Made by a program: the position numbers and the translations under genes
Assembly (NCBI RefSeq): GCF_002836975.1
Contig: NZ_NIJK01000032.1
Coordinates: 20,886 to 84,885 of the forward strand
Direction of reading: 5' to 3'
Source: Shewanella indica
Lineage (GTDB): Bacteria; Pseudomonadota; Gammaproteobacteria; Enterobacterales; Shewanellaceae
Length of the DNA stretch: 64,000 bases
Shown here: piece after piece, positions 33,829 to 41,835 of the stretch
Position numbering within the stretch: the first letter of the stretch is position 1
Layout: each line of letters begins with the position of its first letter
Notes under the pieces: model-generated
Seen by the model: only the letters and a program-made list of their open reading frames with translations
The model's database searches: none
What the model was told of the DNA's origin: nothing

Positions 33829-36123
33829 ATGAAACTATTCCAGTGTAACTGGCTGATCAGGGCTCTGGGTGTCGTCCTGATTGGCGGCGCCTCGCTTTAC
33901 GGTGCCTCGAGTTTGACGCCCGTCAACGCCTCCTTCTTCCCGCAACAGTTCGATCAAGCTTGTATGGCCGAACAAGCGGGATTTGCCCTCAATTGTACAG
34001 CCAATGATGTCAGGGTAAGTAAGGTGGATAATATCCGTAACCTGGATGGTACCACGCCGGTAGAGTGCGTACTGGGTGACGATGTAACTTTCCTGGCAGA
34101 TGTGACCATTACCACTACGGCTAATCAAAGGTATGACTATTCCGTCTATCTGCCGGAAGGCAGTTGGAGCGCTCAGGACTCAGATCCCAATAATGAGTGT
34201 TCAATTCTGCTCGGGCGTACCAATGGTCCCGGCGTTGACCTGGAAGAAAACCTCGATGCCTGTGCCGATATCAGTAAAGCTGCAGGTTATGATGCCACTC
34301 ATGTCTACGCCGGCGAGCAGATCACCCTGTTCTGTCGCGATGATGATAACTCAGGCAAGGCTGAGTTCAATTACTGTGCCGCCTGGCACAACAAAACCGG
34401 TGCCGATTGCAGTGAAAACAATCCCGCTGCCCCCGGCACACCATCCAAGTGTCGTTGCGATGCGTTTGATATCGACGTCTTTATCAAACCCAACCCACCT
34501 GTGATCAATAAAAAACTCATCACCAGCAATACCCAAAATGAACCCGGAGGCACTTACACTTTTGAGTTGAGTTTCAACAACCCCAATGCCCAAACTTCAC
34601 TATTCATCACTTCGTTAAGCGATGAAGTGGATATTGGTGCCAATGGTACCTATGACACTTCACTGAACTTGTGGAGTGCAGGCGGACCTGTGGGAGCCAG
34701 TGATGGTGTATACCTAAAATCCTCCAACTGTACTCAACCGGCGAATGGTGGCGAAATTCTGCCAAGTGGGTCTTATAGCTGTCAGTTTACTGTTCATATA
34801 GTCGATAGGGACTTGCCGGATCTTGCTCCTAATATCGAGTTGTATGATGACTTGATTAAACTGGCGCTGGAAGACAAAAACGGCGATGACGTCATCGACA
34901 GCAACAGCTGCGCTGCGGTTAATGGCATAGACGGTGAACACTGCTCCAATGTGGTCCAGGTACAAGTTGAAAACCTGAACCCCTCCATCACAGTGTTGAA
35001 AACTGCAAACCCGGATCAGGTTCCTGAGTCAGGCGGAAACGTGACTTATACCGTCAGGGTCAATAACACTGCCGAAGCCTATGATTCACCACTTGAACTC
35101 TTCTATTTGGTAGATGACAAGTTTGGTGATCTCAATGGCAAAGGGAGTTGTAGTACTTATCTCGATATCGCCTACGGTAGTTACTATGAATGTAGCTTCA
35201 CCGAATTTATCAGTGGCACCGGCGCCGGTTCTCACACTAATACTGTGACTGCCAAGGCCTATGACGATGAGATGATAGAAGCTATGGCTGCCGACTCAGC
35301 CACAGTGGTTATCAATGATATTCCTTCCATGATCACCTTGGATAAGAGTGCCGATCCTACTTCTGTACTGGAAACAGGTGATGACCTCTCTATCTTCCGT
35401 GATGTGGAGTTTACCTTCCTGTTTGGTGTTAAAGATCAAATCAATGGTCAAAACACTGTTGATACCGTGACCTTCAACACCTTGGATGACTCTGTATTTG
35501 GTGATCTTACCGCTAAATGTGAAGTAGACACTGTTGACGGCTTGCCATATGGTCCGGCGCCACTCGCTGGTTTAATGCTGGATCCCGGTCACAATGCCAG
35601 TTGTACCATCACACTGCAGGTGCAAGGAAACAGGACAGATATACATACCAATCTGGCAACCATATACGGTACAGATGAAGATGGCCAGGCCGTGGATGCC
35701 ATGGATGATGCCACCGTAACCTTTACCCCAGGGTCACCCGCAGTTGATATGGACTTTGCCGCCAGTATGTTGGTGGTACTGGGTATGCATAATGCCGACG
35801 TGAACAATGCCAACCTGACTATGCTCACCGCTGCAGGTGTCGATGTGTTCCCAGGTGCCGATATGCCCGGTTTCAAACTGATTAATTCGGGCGGCACTTT
35901 CGAAGGCGTCAACTATGGTTCCTGTGCATTAAACCATCCATTTGGTTACACAGGTTCTGGAACAGAAGACTACTTCTGTGCCTTTACCATAGAATTTAAA
36001 CCCGGTTTGGAAAACACAGACCCTATCGTCTTCCTGGGTGATGTGATAGTGAAACTGGTTAACAGTAAAGGAGATGAATCTACAGCCGATGTGACCATTC
36101 AAGTCGGCACCAATGAGAACTAG
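33829..36123 (+). CDS. Secreted cysteine-rich DUF11-type repeat protein
   Basis: This 764-residue exported protein from ATG 33829 has a strong GGAGGG ribosome site. It has a signal peptide (ALGVVLIGGASLYGASSL, cleavage near VNA-S at 35) and then a string of beta-sandwich domains like the DUF11 conserved repeat (VTYTVRVNNT, TVLKTANPDQVPESGG, ITLDKSADPTSVLETG). The mature part has 20 cysteines: ten in the N-terminal 210 residues, then pairs at 301/318, 361/372, 441/455, 564/592 and 699/717. No LPxTG, PEP-CTERM or barrel anchor is visible. The function is unknown; a surface or matrix structural protein is the simplest inference. Confidence 0.82.
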   Translation: MKLFQCNWLIRALGVVLIGGASLYGASSLTPVNASFFPQQFDQACMAEQAGFALNCTANDVRVSKVDNIRNLDGTTPVECVLGDDVTFLADVTITTTANQRYDYSVYLPEGSWSAQDSDPNNECSILLGRTNGPGVDLEENLDACADISKAAGYDATHVYAGEQITLFCRDDDNSGKAEFNYCAAWHNKTGADCSENNPAAPGTPSKCRCDAFDIDVFIKPNPPVINKKLITSNTQNEPGGTYTFELSFNNPNAQTSLFITSLSDEVDIGANGTYDTSLNLWSAGGPVGASDGVYLKSSNCTQPANGGEILPSGSYSCQFTVHIVDRDLPDLAPNIELYDDLIKLALEDKNGDDVIDSNSCAAVNGIDGEHCSNVVQVQVENLNPSITVLKTANPDQVPESGGNVTYTVRVNNTAEAYDSPLELFYLVDDKFGDLNGKGSCSTYLDIAYGSYYECSFTEFISGTGAGSHTNTVTAKAYDDEMIEAMAADSATVVINDIPSMITLDKSADPTSVLETGDDLSIFRDVEFTFLFGVKDQINGQNTVDTVTFNTLDDSVFGDLTAKCEVDTVDGLPYGPAPLAGLMLDPGHNASCTITLQVQGNRTDIHTNLATIYGTDEDGQAVDAMDDATVTFTPGSPAVDMDFAASMLVVLGMHNADVNNANLTMLTAAGVDVFPGADMPGFKLINSGGTFEGVNYGSCALNHPFGYTGSGTEDYFCAFTIEFKPGLENTDPIVFLGDVIVKLVNSKGDESTADVTIQVGTNEN

Positions 36124-36146
36124 CCGGCTCAGGCGTTCTCCAATAC

Positions 36147-36176
36147 AAAAAGCCAAGGGTATTACCCCTTGGCTTT
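36147..36176. terminator. Bidirectional terminator between convergent secreted-protein genes
   Basis: AAAAGCCAAGGG and CCCCTTGGCTTTT form a long stem flanked by A and T tracts, between the stop of the DUF11-type protein and the stop of the metalloprotease. It should terminate both converging transcripts. Confidence 0.88.
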
Positions 36177-36225
36177 TCCACTCTTGGCTTCAGCCAGTTT
36201 GATTGTCATACAAAACCAAAATCAA

Positions 36226-39171
36226 CTAGTGCTTACCCTTTCCCTTATTGCCACCTTGGCTGCTACCGGAATCTGTCGAGCTCAAACTGATGGTCACAAT
36301 TGCGGTTGCACTCTCTTTACCATCAGAAATGGTATAGCTGAAACTATCTGTGCTCTTGAAACGTTTACCCGGTGTGTAACTTATCTGTCCATTAGCCAAC
36401 AGCTCGACCGTGCCCAGGCTGCTGCGACCAACTGACGTAACCTGCAAAACATCTTCATCCGCGTCTGTGTCATTGCCAAGCACATTGATACTCACCGCCG
36501 ACTTACTGGCGATACTGACGCTATCATTCACTGCTTCAGGGGCGGAATTCACTGGAGCAGCAATTGAAAACAAGGCTTCAGTACTTGCCTGGTAACCACT
36601 ATCAGCATTATCCAAGACTCTGAACGTCAGCCCATAATCACCGGCTTCAGCATTAGCAGCAGAAATCACTGTCACAGAAACCGTTTTGCTCTCTCCCGGA
36701 GCCAGGTTCAGATCCTGACTGTTACTACTCCATCCGGCGGGAACATCGGCCAAAATGCGATAGCTGGACGCCTGGCAACTGCCACTGTTTTTATTGCTGA
36801 CAGTCAGTTGGTAGCTTTGAGCAGCCCCGGCAGCGACCGCGACATCCGGACCAACGACCGAGACCAATGGCGCCACCAAACTACAAGGTGTTTTCACTGC
36901 ATAGCTGGCCAAGGCCGAGCTCTGGTACTCAGGGGCATCGTTCTGCACAGCTGCCAAACTAAAATTGTATACCCCATCGGAACTCTGTTCACTGGAGGTA
37001 ATCTGAATACCGACATTGGCACTCTCCCCCGGGGCCAGAATAACGCGACCGCTGTTTGCCTGCCAACCGCTGGGTAAAGCCGCCGTCAGTCGATATTCTG
37101 TCGCCTCACAACTCGTGTTGCTGTTGTTGGTCAAAGTCCCCTGATAAGTTACCGTCTCCCCCGGTACAGCAATCACATTGGCCTGCTCCAGTGCCCAGGA
37201 TGGTGCAGCCAATTCACAAACCGCAGCGACTTCGTCCACCATATATCCAAGCAGTACTTCACTCTGGTAACCACTATCGGCTTGATTGGCGGCAACCACA
37301 GAAACTTCATAAAGGCCAGGCGTAACATCTGCAGCCGAACTCAAGCTAAAGCTCACGGGTTGACTTTGACCCGGAGCCAACTCAACACTGCTCCCTTGGA
37401 ATTGCCAACCTGCAGGTACTGAAGCATTCAGCGCAAACACACTGGCAGCACATTCCAGACTATCTCTGTTGGTCAGTATTGCGTTATAGGTAACCAAGGT
37501 TCCCGGCTGAACCCACTGCGGGGTTTGCTGCTCAAGCACCAGCTCAGGCGCAGCTGCCACACAGGCCCTCCCCTGGTAATCAACATAAACTCCAGCACCG
37601 TTGGCATCGGCAAATTCAGTGGTAAAACTCACGCCGGCATCGTTATCTGTGTAACTGTTGCCGACAACCAGGGCAGCATCGTCGAGGTCAAACAGGCTAC
37701 TCTGCGGGGTCATGTCCAGTAATTGACTGCTCTCGATATCCTGATCGCTACTGTTAAGGTGCACCAGCACGCCTTGAGTCACAGCCTTGCCTGCCATAAA
37801 GGCATCAAACCCCAGAGGCTGACGATACTCAAGATAGTACCAAAGCGGCTCACCACTCAAACTGTCTGTGCCACGACGAACTTTCAGGCCGCGAGCCCCC
37901 CCTTGCGCATCACTTTCATAGGGGGCCAGCTGAAAACTACCGGCTTCATCGGCGCTGACAATATCGCCCCGCTCTTCGGTCAACCAACCTAAGCGGGCCT
38001 TGTTCAACAAATTGAAATGTCCTTCCGACTTACCCATGATGTCCAGCGTATCGCCATAGGTAATGGCAACACAGGAATCACTCAAATAGCCGCTACCACA
38101 GTTAAGTTCTTTGGCATGTTTCAAGCCCAGGTTATGCCCAAGCTCATGCCCTATGGTCATCAAATTCAGTTCACCGTTGATCCAGGCTCTGGAGGGACTA
38201 CCACCTACCGTCCCCTGACCACGCCAACTGCAACTACTGTTCTTAGGCAGGAGATAAACCAAACGTGAGTACTGACTCAGATCAAAACCTGCATCTTTGG
38301 CGGCTTGTTGGGCATAACTGTCCATTCCAAAATAATCACAGTTAGTGTCGATTGGCAAAGTCAGATAGTCGCTAACATCACCACTGAGCCAGGTCTGACC
38401 GTATGAGGCTTCCAGGTAATAATCATTGACTCTACCGAACACCATCTGCTTAACTTCCTCGATACTCCAAGGTTGCAGGTTCGGGTTATCCTGGAAGTTA
38501 AGCAGCAATACCAAGAGTTTTTGCTCACCCGTGGTGCCACTGAGTACAGCCCCGGTACCCTTGACCAGGTTTTGGCTTTGCGTTTCATCCAAAGCCAAAA
38601 CCTGTAAATTTTCCGGTTTGGTAAGAACTACAGCCTTGGGCTCTTGTGCCGCATCTTTAAACTGCCAACCTTTTACCCTGACTTGAATACCGGTTTTCAA
38701 TGCAGCTTCGGCCTTGGGCAAAAACAGCTCCACTGAGGTTTCGCCACTGGTGAGGAAGTATCTGAGTTTATGACCATCACCTGTCGCCAACTCCTCATAA
38801 ATAACCTCAAGCTTCCCCTGAAACTCTTGTTCGGATGCAAAAAAAGTTTGTAACTCAGTTGGGCTCTGGGTTCTGAGAGACTCTGGTAATATCAGCCCCA
38901 AAGCAGCCTGAGGCTGGCTACGCACCAACTCAAGCATGGCCATTTGTCTGGACTTGGCCAGAGATTGCAACAAGGCAATATCTTTCTTGGATCTCAATCC
39001 TCTGGCGAGAGCTTGGGATTGAGAAATCGCCTGTTGTTTCAGTTGAGTGGCGGGCGTTGCATTAAACCCGGCATGTCTATGGGAGTTCTTTTGTATACCG
39101 TTAGGGGACTGAGCCAATACCGGCATGGCAAGCAACAAGCTGCTAAGCAGCAGAAGAACTGAACGGGTCAT
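36226..39171 (-). CDS. Secreted M6-like zinc metalloprotease with cysteine-paired repeats
   Basis: This 981-residue exported protein has a signal peptide (LLLLSSLLLAMPVLAQS), an N-terminal propeptide-like region and a catalytic domain with HELGHNLGLKH (residues 342-352) plus a conserved DIMG methionine turn at about 377-380, matching M6/gametolysin-like metallopeptidases. Three repeats of about 110 residues (about 537-647, 651-760, 763-872) each begin with Cys and have a second Cys 36-37 residues later. They look like NEW3/CARDB-type sandwich domains with VPAGW and APGES motifs. A cadherin-like tandem (NVLGNDTDADEDVLQVTSVG) and a GKGK tail end the protein. It probably degrades extracellular protein; the target is unknown. 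Confidence 0.87.
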   Translation of the reverse strand: MTRSVLLLLSSLLLAMPVLAQSPNGIQKNSHRHAGFNATPATQLKQQAISQSQALARGLRSKKDIALLQSLAKSRQMAMLELVRSQPQAALGLILPESLRTQSPTELQTFFASEQEFQGKLEVIYEELATGDGHKLRYFLTSGETSVELFLPKAEAALKTGIQVRVKGWQFKDAAQEPKAVVLTKPENLQVLALDETQSQNLVKGTGAVLSGTTGEQKLLVLLLNFQDNPNLQPWSIEEVKQMVFGRVNDYYLEASYGQTWLSGDVSDYLTLPIDTNCDYFGMDSYAQQAAKDAGFDLSQYSRLVYLLPKNSSCSWRGQGTVGGSPSRAWINGELNLMTIGHELGHNLGLKHAKELNCGSGYLSDSCVAITYGDTLDIMGKSEGHFNLLNKARLGWLTEERGDIVSADEAGSFQLAPYESDAQGGARGLKVRRGTDSLSGEPLWYYLEYRQPLGFDAFMAGKAVTQGVLVHLNSSDQDIESSQLLDMTPQSSLFDLDDAALVVGNSYTDNDAGVSFTTEFADANGAGVYVDYQGRACVAAAPELVLEQQTPQWVQPGTLVTYNAILTNRDSLECAASVFALNASVPAGWQFQGSSVELAPGQSQPVSFSLSSAADVTPGLYEVSVVAANQADSGYQSEVLLGYMVDEVAAVCELAAPSWALEQANVIAVPGETVTYQGTLTNNSNTSCEATEYRLTAALPSGWQANSGRVILAPGESANVGIQITSSEQSSDGVYNFSLAAVQNDAPEYQSSALASYAVKTPCSLVAPLVSVVGPDVAVAAGAAQSYQLTVSNKNSGSCQASSYRILADVPAGWSSNSQDLNLAPGESKTVSVTVISAANAEAGDYGLTFRVLDNADSGYQASTEALFSIAAPVNSAPEAVNDSVSIASKSAVSINVLGNDTDADEDVLQVTSVGRSSLGTVELLANGQISYTPGKRFKSTDSFSYTISDGKESATAIVTISLSSTDSGSSQGGNKGKGKH

Positions 39172-39636
39172 ATCTGTCTCTCAGGCAATACAAAGCCCTG
39201 CAAACCTAAAAAGGTTCTTGCAGACTTTGCATATGGTTTACAGGGAAGCCAAGTAACTCTTTAGATTTCCTTTCCGCCGTGAATGAGGACTTGCTTCGAA
39301 CTTAGCCCAGGATCTCTTCGAATCCTTAGGAGGACGACATTCTATAAAACCAGCCTATATTTTGTACACCCCTCAAAACCCTTGAATTTAGCGGCTTTGG
39401 GGAGTTTTCCTTGTAAAACAGACCTTAATAAAGATTAAAAAATAAACTGGTTTGACCAGATTATTTTTTGACATTATTCATAATGTTAATGAAAAGTAAA
39501 CTTGAATAAGTGTTTTTTTCTGCCATTACAGTTCGTTATTAGATAAAGTCAAACTTACATCCAATAACATTTTTTTGACACCCTGTTTTCAACTTCAAAC
39601 AGGACACGTCCCGAGTGAAACTAATCAGACAGAAAT
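39172..39636. other. 465-base region upstream of the metalloprotease
   Basis: Reading toward the metalloprotease, the leader contains a near-perfect 11-bp hairpin (CTGCAAGAACCT and AGGTTTGCAG) within about 55 bases of the start codon. AT-rich promoter-like DNA lies further out at 39400-39560. Comparison by eye with GEMM (cyclic di-GMP) motifs failed. It separates the protease from the end of the kinase-like gene. Confidence 0.5.
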
Positions 39637-40362
39637 TTAGAGGGGAATATTGCGAAAATGCCACAACACCCAATAGATGGGCTTAAGGTCGCGGCCGCCG
39701 ATATCACGAAAAGGCCGCAGCAACAGATATAACCACTGCCAACTGATCAGGAAACTTTTGGCCTCACGCCAGATAGCTTCACCGCCGGCTTGGCGATAAC
39801 TGGCTATCACCTGGGTTATCGCTTCATTGGCGGGCCCCATATAGCGGTATAAGCTGTGAATATACACCAGCAGATCCCTTATCTGCTGCATCAGCATGTC
39901 TTGACCCTTTTGAGTGGCTTCAAAATCGATAAAAGTCACCTGCCCTTGCTGCCAACTGATATCTCTGAGCGCCGGACGGCCATGGGCCAGTCCCATGCTG
40001 TGTAAACCAGCCAGCGCAGCGGCGCTGTCATTGAGGATCTGTTGCATGCCCGGTTTATCTTGCGACTTGAGTATCAACCATTCTCTGACTGTTACCCCAA
40101 CATCCTCCACCACAAAGTAGCCCTTGTCGGCCTGAACAATACGCGGCACCGGGGCTGAGCAACTGGCCAGGTGCTCCAGAGTCTGTTTCTCTTTTTCCAG
40201 CGCCAGTTGGGGATTGGGTTTCAACACCCGCATGGCTCCCTGCAGTGTCTCGGCTTGTTTAAGCCAGTACTTTTTACCCTCATATTCAAACGAGCAAATA
40301 CGTTCCCCGGGATGAGCTTCCAGCACCCGCAGAACATATTGATTGAATTTGGGTTGAGTCAT
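39637..40362 (-). CDS. Kinase-fold protein, LPS core kinase/InaA-like
   Basis: This 241-residue protein has a protein-kinase-like fold of the LPS kinase/InaA kind. The N-lobe lysine is in KKYWLKQAE (Lys35) and an acidic residue sits in the alphaC region (LEKEKQTLEHL). The catalytic loop reads HGRPALRD (127-134) where HxDxxxxN is expected: Arg replaces the catalytic Asp and Asp replaces the metal-binding Asn. FIDFE (144-148) occupies the DFG position. Members of this group are annotated as Kdo or heptose kinases or RIO-like. Proximity to lpxK and msbA favours an envelope role. Activity is uncertain given the altered loop. Confidence 0.65.
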   Translation of the reverse strand: MTQPKFNQYVLRVLEAHPGERICSFEYEGKKYWLKQAETLQGAMRVLKPNPQLALEKEKQTLEHLASCSAPVPRIVQADKGYFVVEDVGVTVREWLILKSQDKPGMQQILNDSAAALAGLHSMGLAHGRPALRDISWQQGQVTFIDFEATQKGQDMLMQQIRDLLVYIHSLYRYMGPANEAITQVIASYRQAGGEAIWREAKSFLISWQWLYLLLRPFRDIGGRDLKPIYWVLWHFRNIPL

Positions 40363-40595
40363 CTACAGGGTTTCCTTCAAAGAGTTTGTTGTAAGTCACA
40401 GAAAATACTTATTAGTATCTTAGGGCGTGGCGTTCGAAGCAAACTAACTCAAGATAAACTCTTGTTATTTAACGAATCCCAAGTGAAATTCGCCACAAAT
40501 GGTTAATAATGAAAACAGCAAAAAAATAGGATTAACAAGCTGTGAACAAATCAACTGCTACTAATGAGGGGGCTAGCGGATAGGCTTTTAGCAGG

Positions 40596-40620
40596 CTCCG
40601 ATCAGCAAGGCTGATCGGAG
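40596..40620. other. Perfect hairpin between ycaR and the kinase gene
   Basis: A 10-bp stem CTCCGATCAG / CTGATCGGAG with loop CAAGG lies just beyond the Trm112 gene stop. The minus strand has no T run after it, so it may serve as an RNA 3' end stabiliser or a weak terminator. Confidence 0.55.
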
Positions 40621-40637
40621 TTTAAGAGCGGGAACTA

Positions 40638-40817
40638 TTACTGTTTTTCTTGCCAAGGTTCGGCCTTGTCAGCCAACAACACAGGGATCCCGTCATTGAT
40701 AGGGTAAGCCAGCCTATCTGCCTTACAGATAAGTTGTTGTGCCTGCTTGTCATATTCCAGTCTGCCTTTACATACCGGGCAGGCTACGATTTCCAATAGT
40801 TTCTTATCAAACGCCAT
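40638..40817 (-). CDS. ycaR: Trm112/YcaR family zinc-ribbon protein
   Basis: I read a complete 59-residue frame here, beginning [20 protein letters not shown] and ending QEKQ. It has the Trm112/YcaR pattern: CPVCKGRL near the N-terminus, then a middle cysteine ([12 protein letters not shown]) and [12 protein letters not shown]. Trm112 proteins activate methyltransferases in eukaryotes and archaea; the bacterial role is not established. The start is four bases after the lpxK stop, so it belongs to the comEC-msbA-lpxK operon. In Escherichia coli kdsB follows this gene; here it does not. Confidence 0.92.
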   Translation of the reverse strand: MAFDKKLLEIVACPVCKGRLEYDKQAQQLICKADRLAYPINDGIPVLLADKAEPWQEKQ

Positions 40818-40821
40818 CAGA

Positions 40822-41835
40822 CTATCCTTTTTGGTTTGCCTTTTGTTTGTTTGCCATCGCCTCCCGCACCCGGGTCAGCAATTGGGCATCGAATTGGGGT
40901 GATAGCTTGGCATTGACGGCCAGATACCACCAGTGTTGTTTTGCAAATTCGCGACACTTGATCGCATCTTTTTCTGTCATCAGCAGTGGCAGCTCGTCAC
41001 CAAGGGCGGTCAAGGCCTCTGGGCTGTAGGCCTGATGATCGGCAAAGACCTCTTGGGCTTCAAGCTTGAACCCCATCCGAGAGAGGGTTTCAAAAAAACG
41101 TTCCGGATTACCAATACCCGCCATAGCCTTTACCGCCATAGGCGCTGTGGGGGCCTGAGCCTGGTTTTCCCCTGCAACACTCAGCACTGCGCCGGGTATA
41201 AGCTGCATACCAAACTCTCTGACGGTATCGCTGGCTTCGCCGTTATGGATTACCAAGTCGGCAGTTTCCAAGCGCCAGGCGCCTTCTCTCAAGGGGCCCG
41301 CCGGCAGTAACATACCATTGCCCAAGCGGCGGCTGGCATCGACAACCACCACTTCGATATCCCGCGCCAGTCGATAGTGCTGCAAACCATCATCACTGAT
41401 AATAATATCCACCTCAGTGGACGCCAGCAGCAACTCGGCGGTGGCGATACGATCCACTCCCACGGCCATAGGCACTTGAGTGCGGGCCACTATCATCGCC
41501 GGCTCATCGCCAAAATCGCTCGGATTGGCCCCGGGAGGCACCAGCCTAGGTTCGGTTTGACCACTGCCATAACCACGGCTTATCACTCCGGGCCGATAGC
41601 CATAGTGCCTTAGCAACTCTATCAGATAGATGACGGTTGGCGTCTTGCCGCTGCCGCCGACAGTGATATTACCGACTATGATCACAGGTACAGGCAGAGT
41701 TTGCGAGGCCTTGAGTCCAAACTTAAACCCCAGACGTCTCAGGCCGCTGAGCAAGGCGAACAACCAGGAAAGCGGCCAAAGCAACCACCTTGCCCAATGC
41801 TTGTGATACCAGATACGGTTAAGCAGAGCTTCCAC
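40822..41835 (-). CDS. lpxK: Tetraacyldisaccharide 4'-kinase
   Basis: LpxK phosphorylates the 4' position of the lipid A disaccharide precursor at the inner membrane. The 337-residue product has an N-terminal membrane-associated helix ([19 protein letters not shown]), the P-loop [14 protein letters not shown] (about residues 55-68), [10 protein letters not shown], and [12 protein letters not shown] typical of LpxK. It directly follows msbA with no gap and is followed by ycaR four bases later. This gives the conserved lipid A operon order. Confidence 0.97.
   Translation of the reverse strand: MEALLNRIWYHKHWARWLLWPLSWLFALLSGLRRLGFKFGLKASQTLPVPVIIVGNITVGGSGKTPTVIYLIELLRHYGYRPGVISRGYGSGQTEPRLVPPGANPSDFGDEPAMIVARTQVPMAVGVDRIATAELLLASTEVDIIISDDGLQHYRLARDIEVVVVDASRRLGNGMLLPAGPLREGAWRLETADLVIHNGEASDTVREFGMQLIPGAVLSVAGENQAQAPTAPMAVKAMAGIGNPERFFETLSRMGFKLEAQEVFADHQAYSPEALTALGDELPLLMTEKDAIKCREFAKQHWWYLAVNAKLSPQFDAQLLTRVREAMANKQKANQKG

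Noticed and set aside
39172..39360. Cyclic di-GMP (GEMM) riboswitch upstream of the metalloprotease
   Set aside because: Fragments such as GCAAAG are present, but the consensus core and spacing of the two stems are not.
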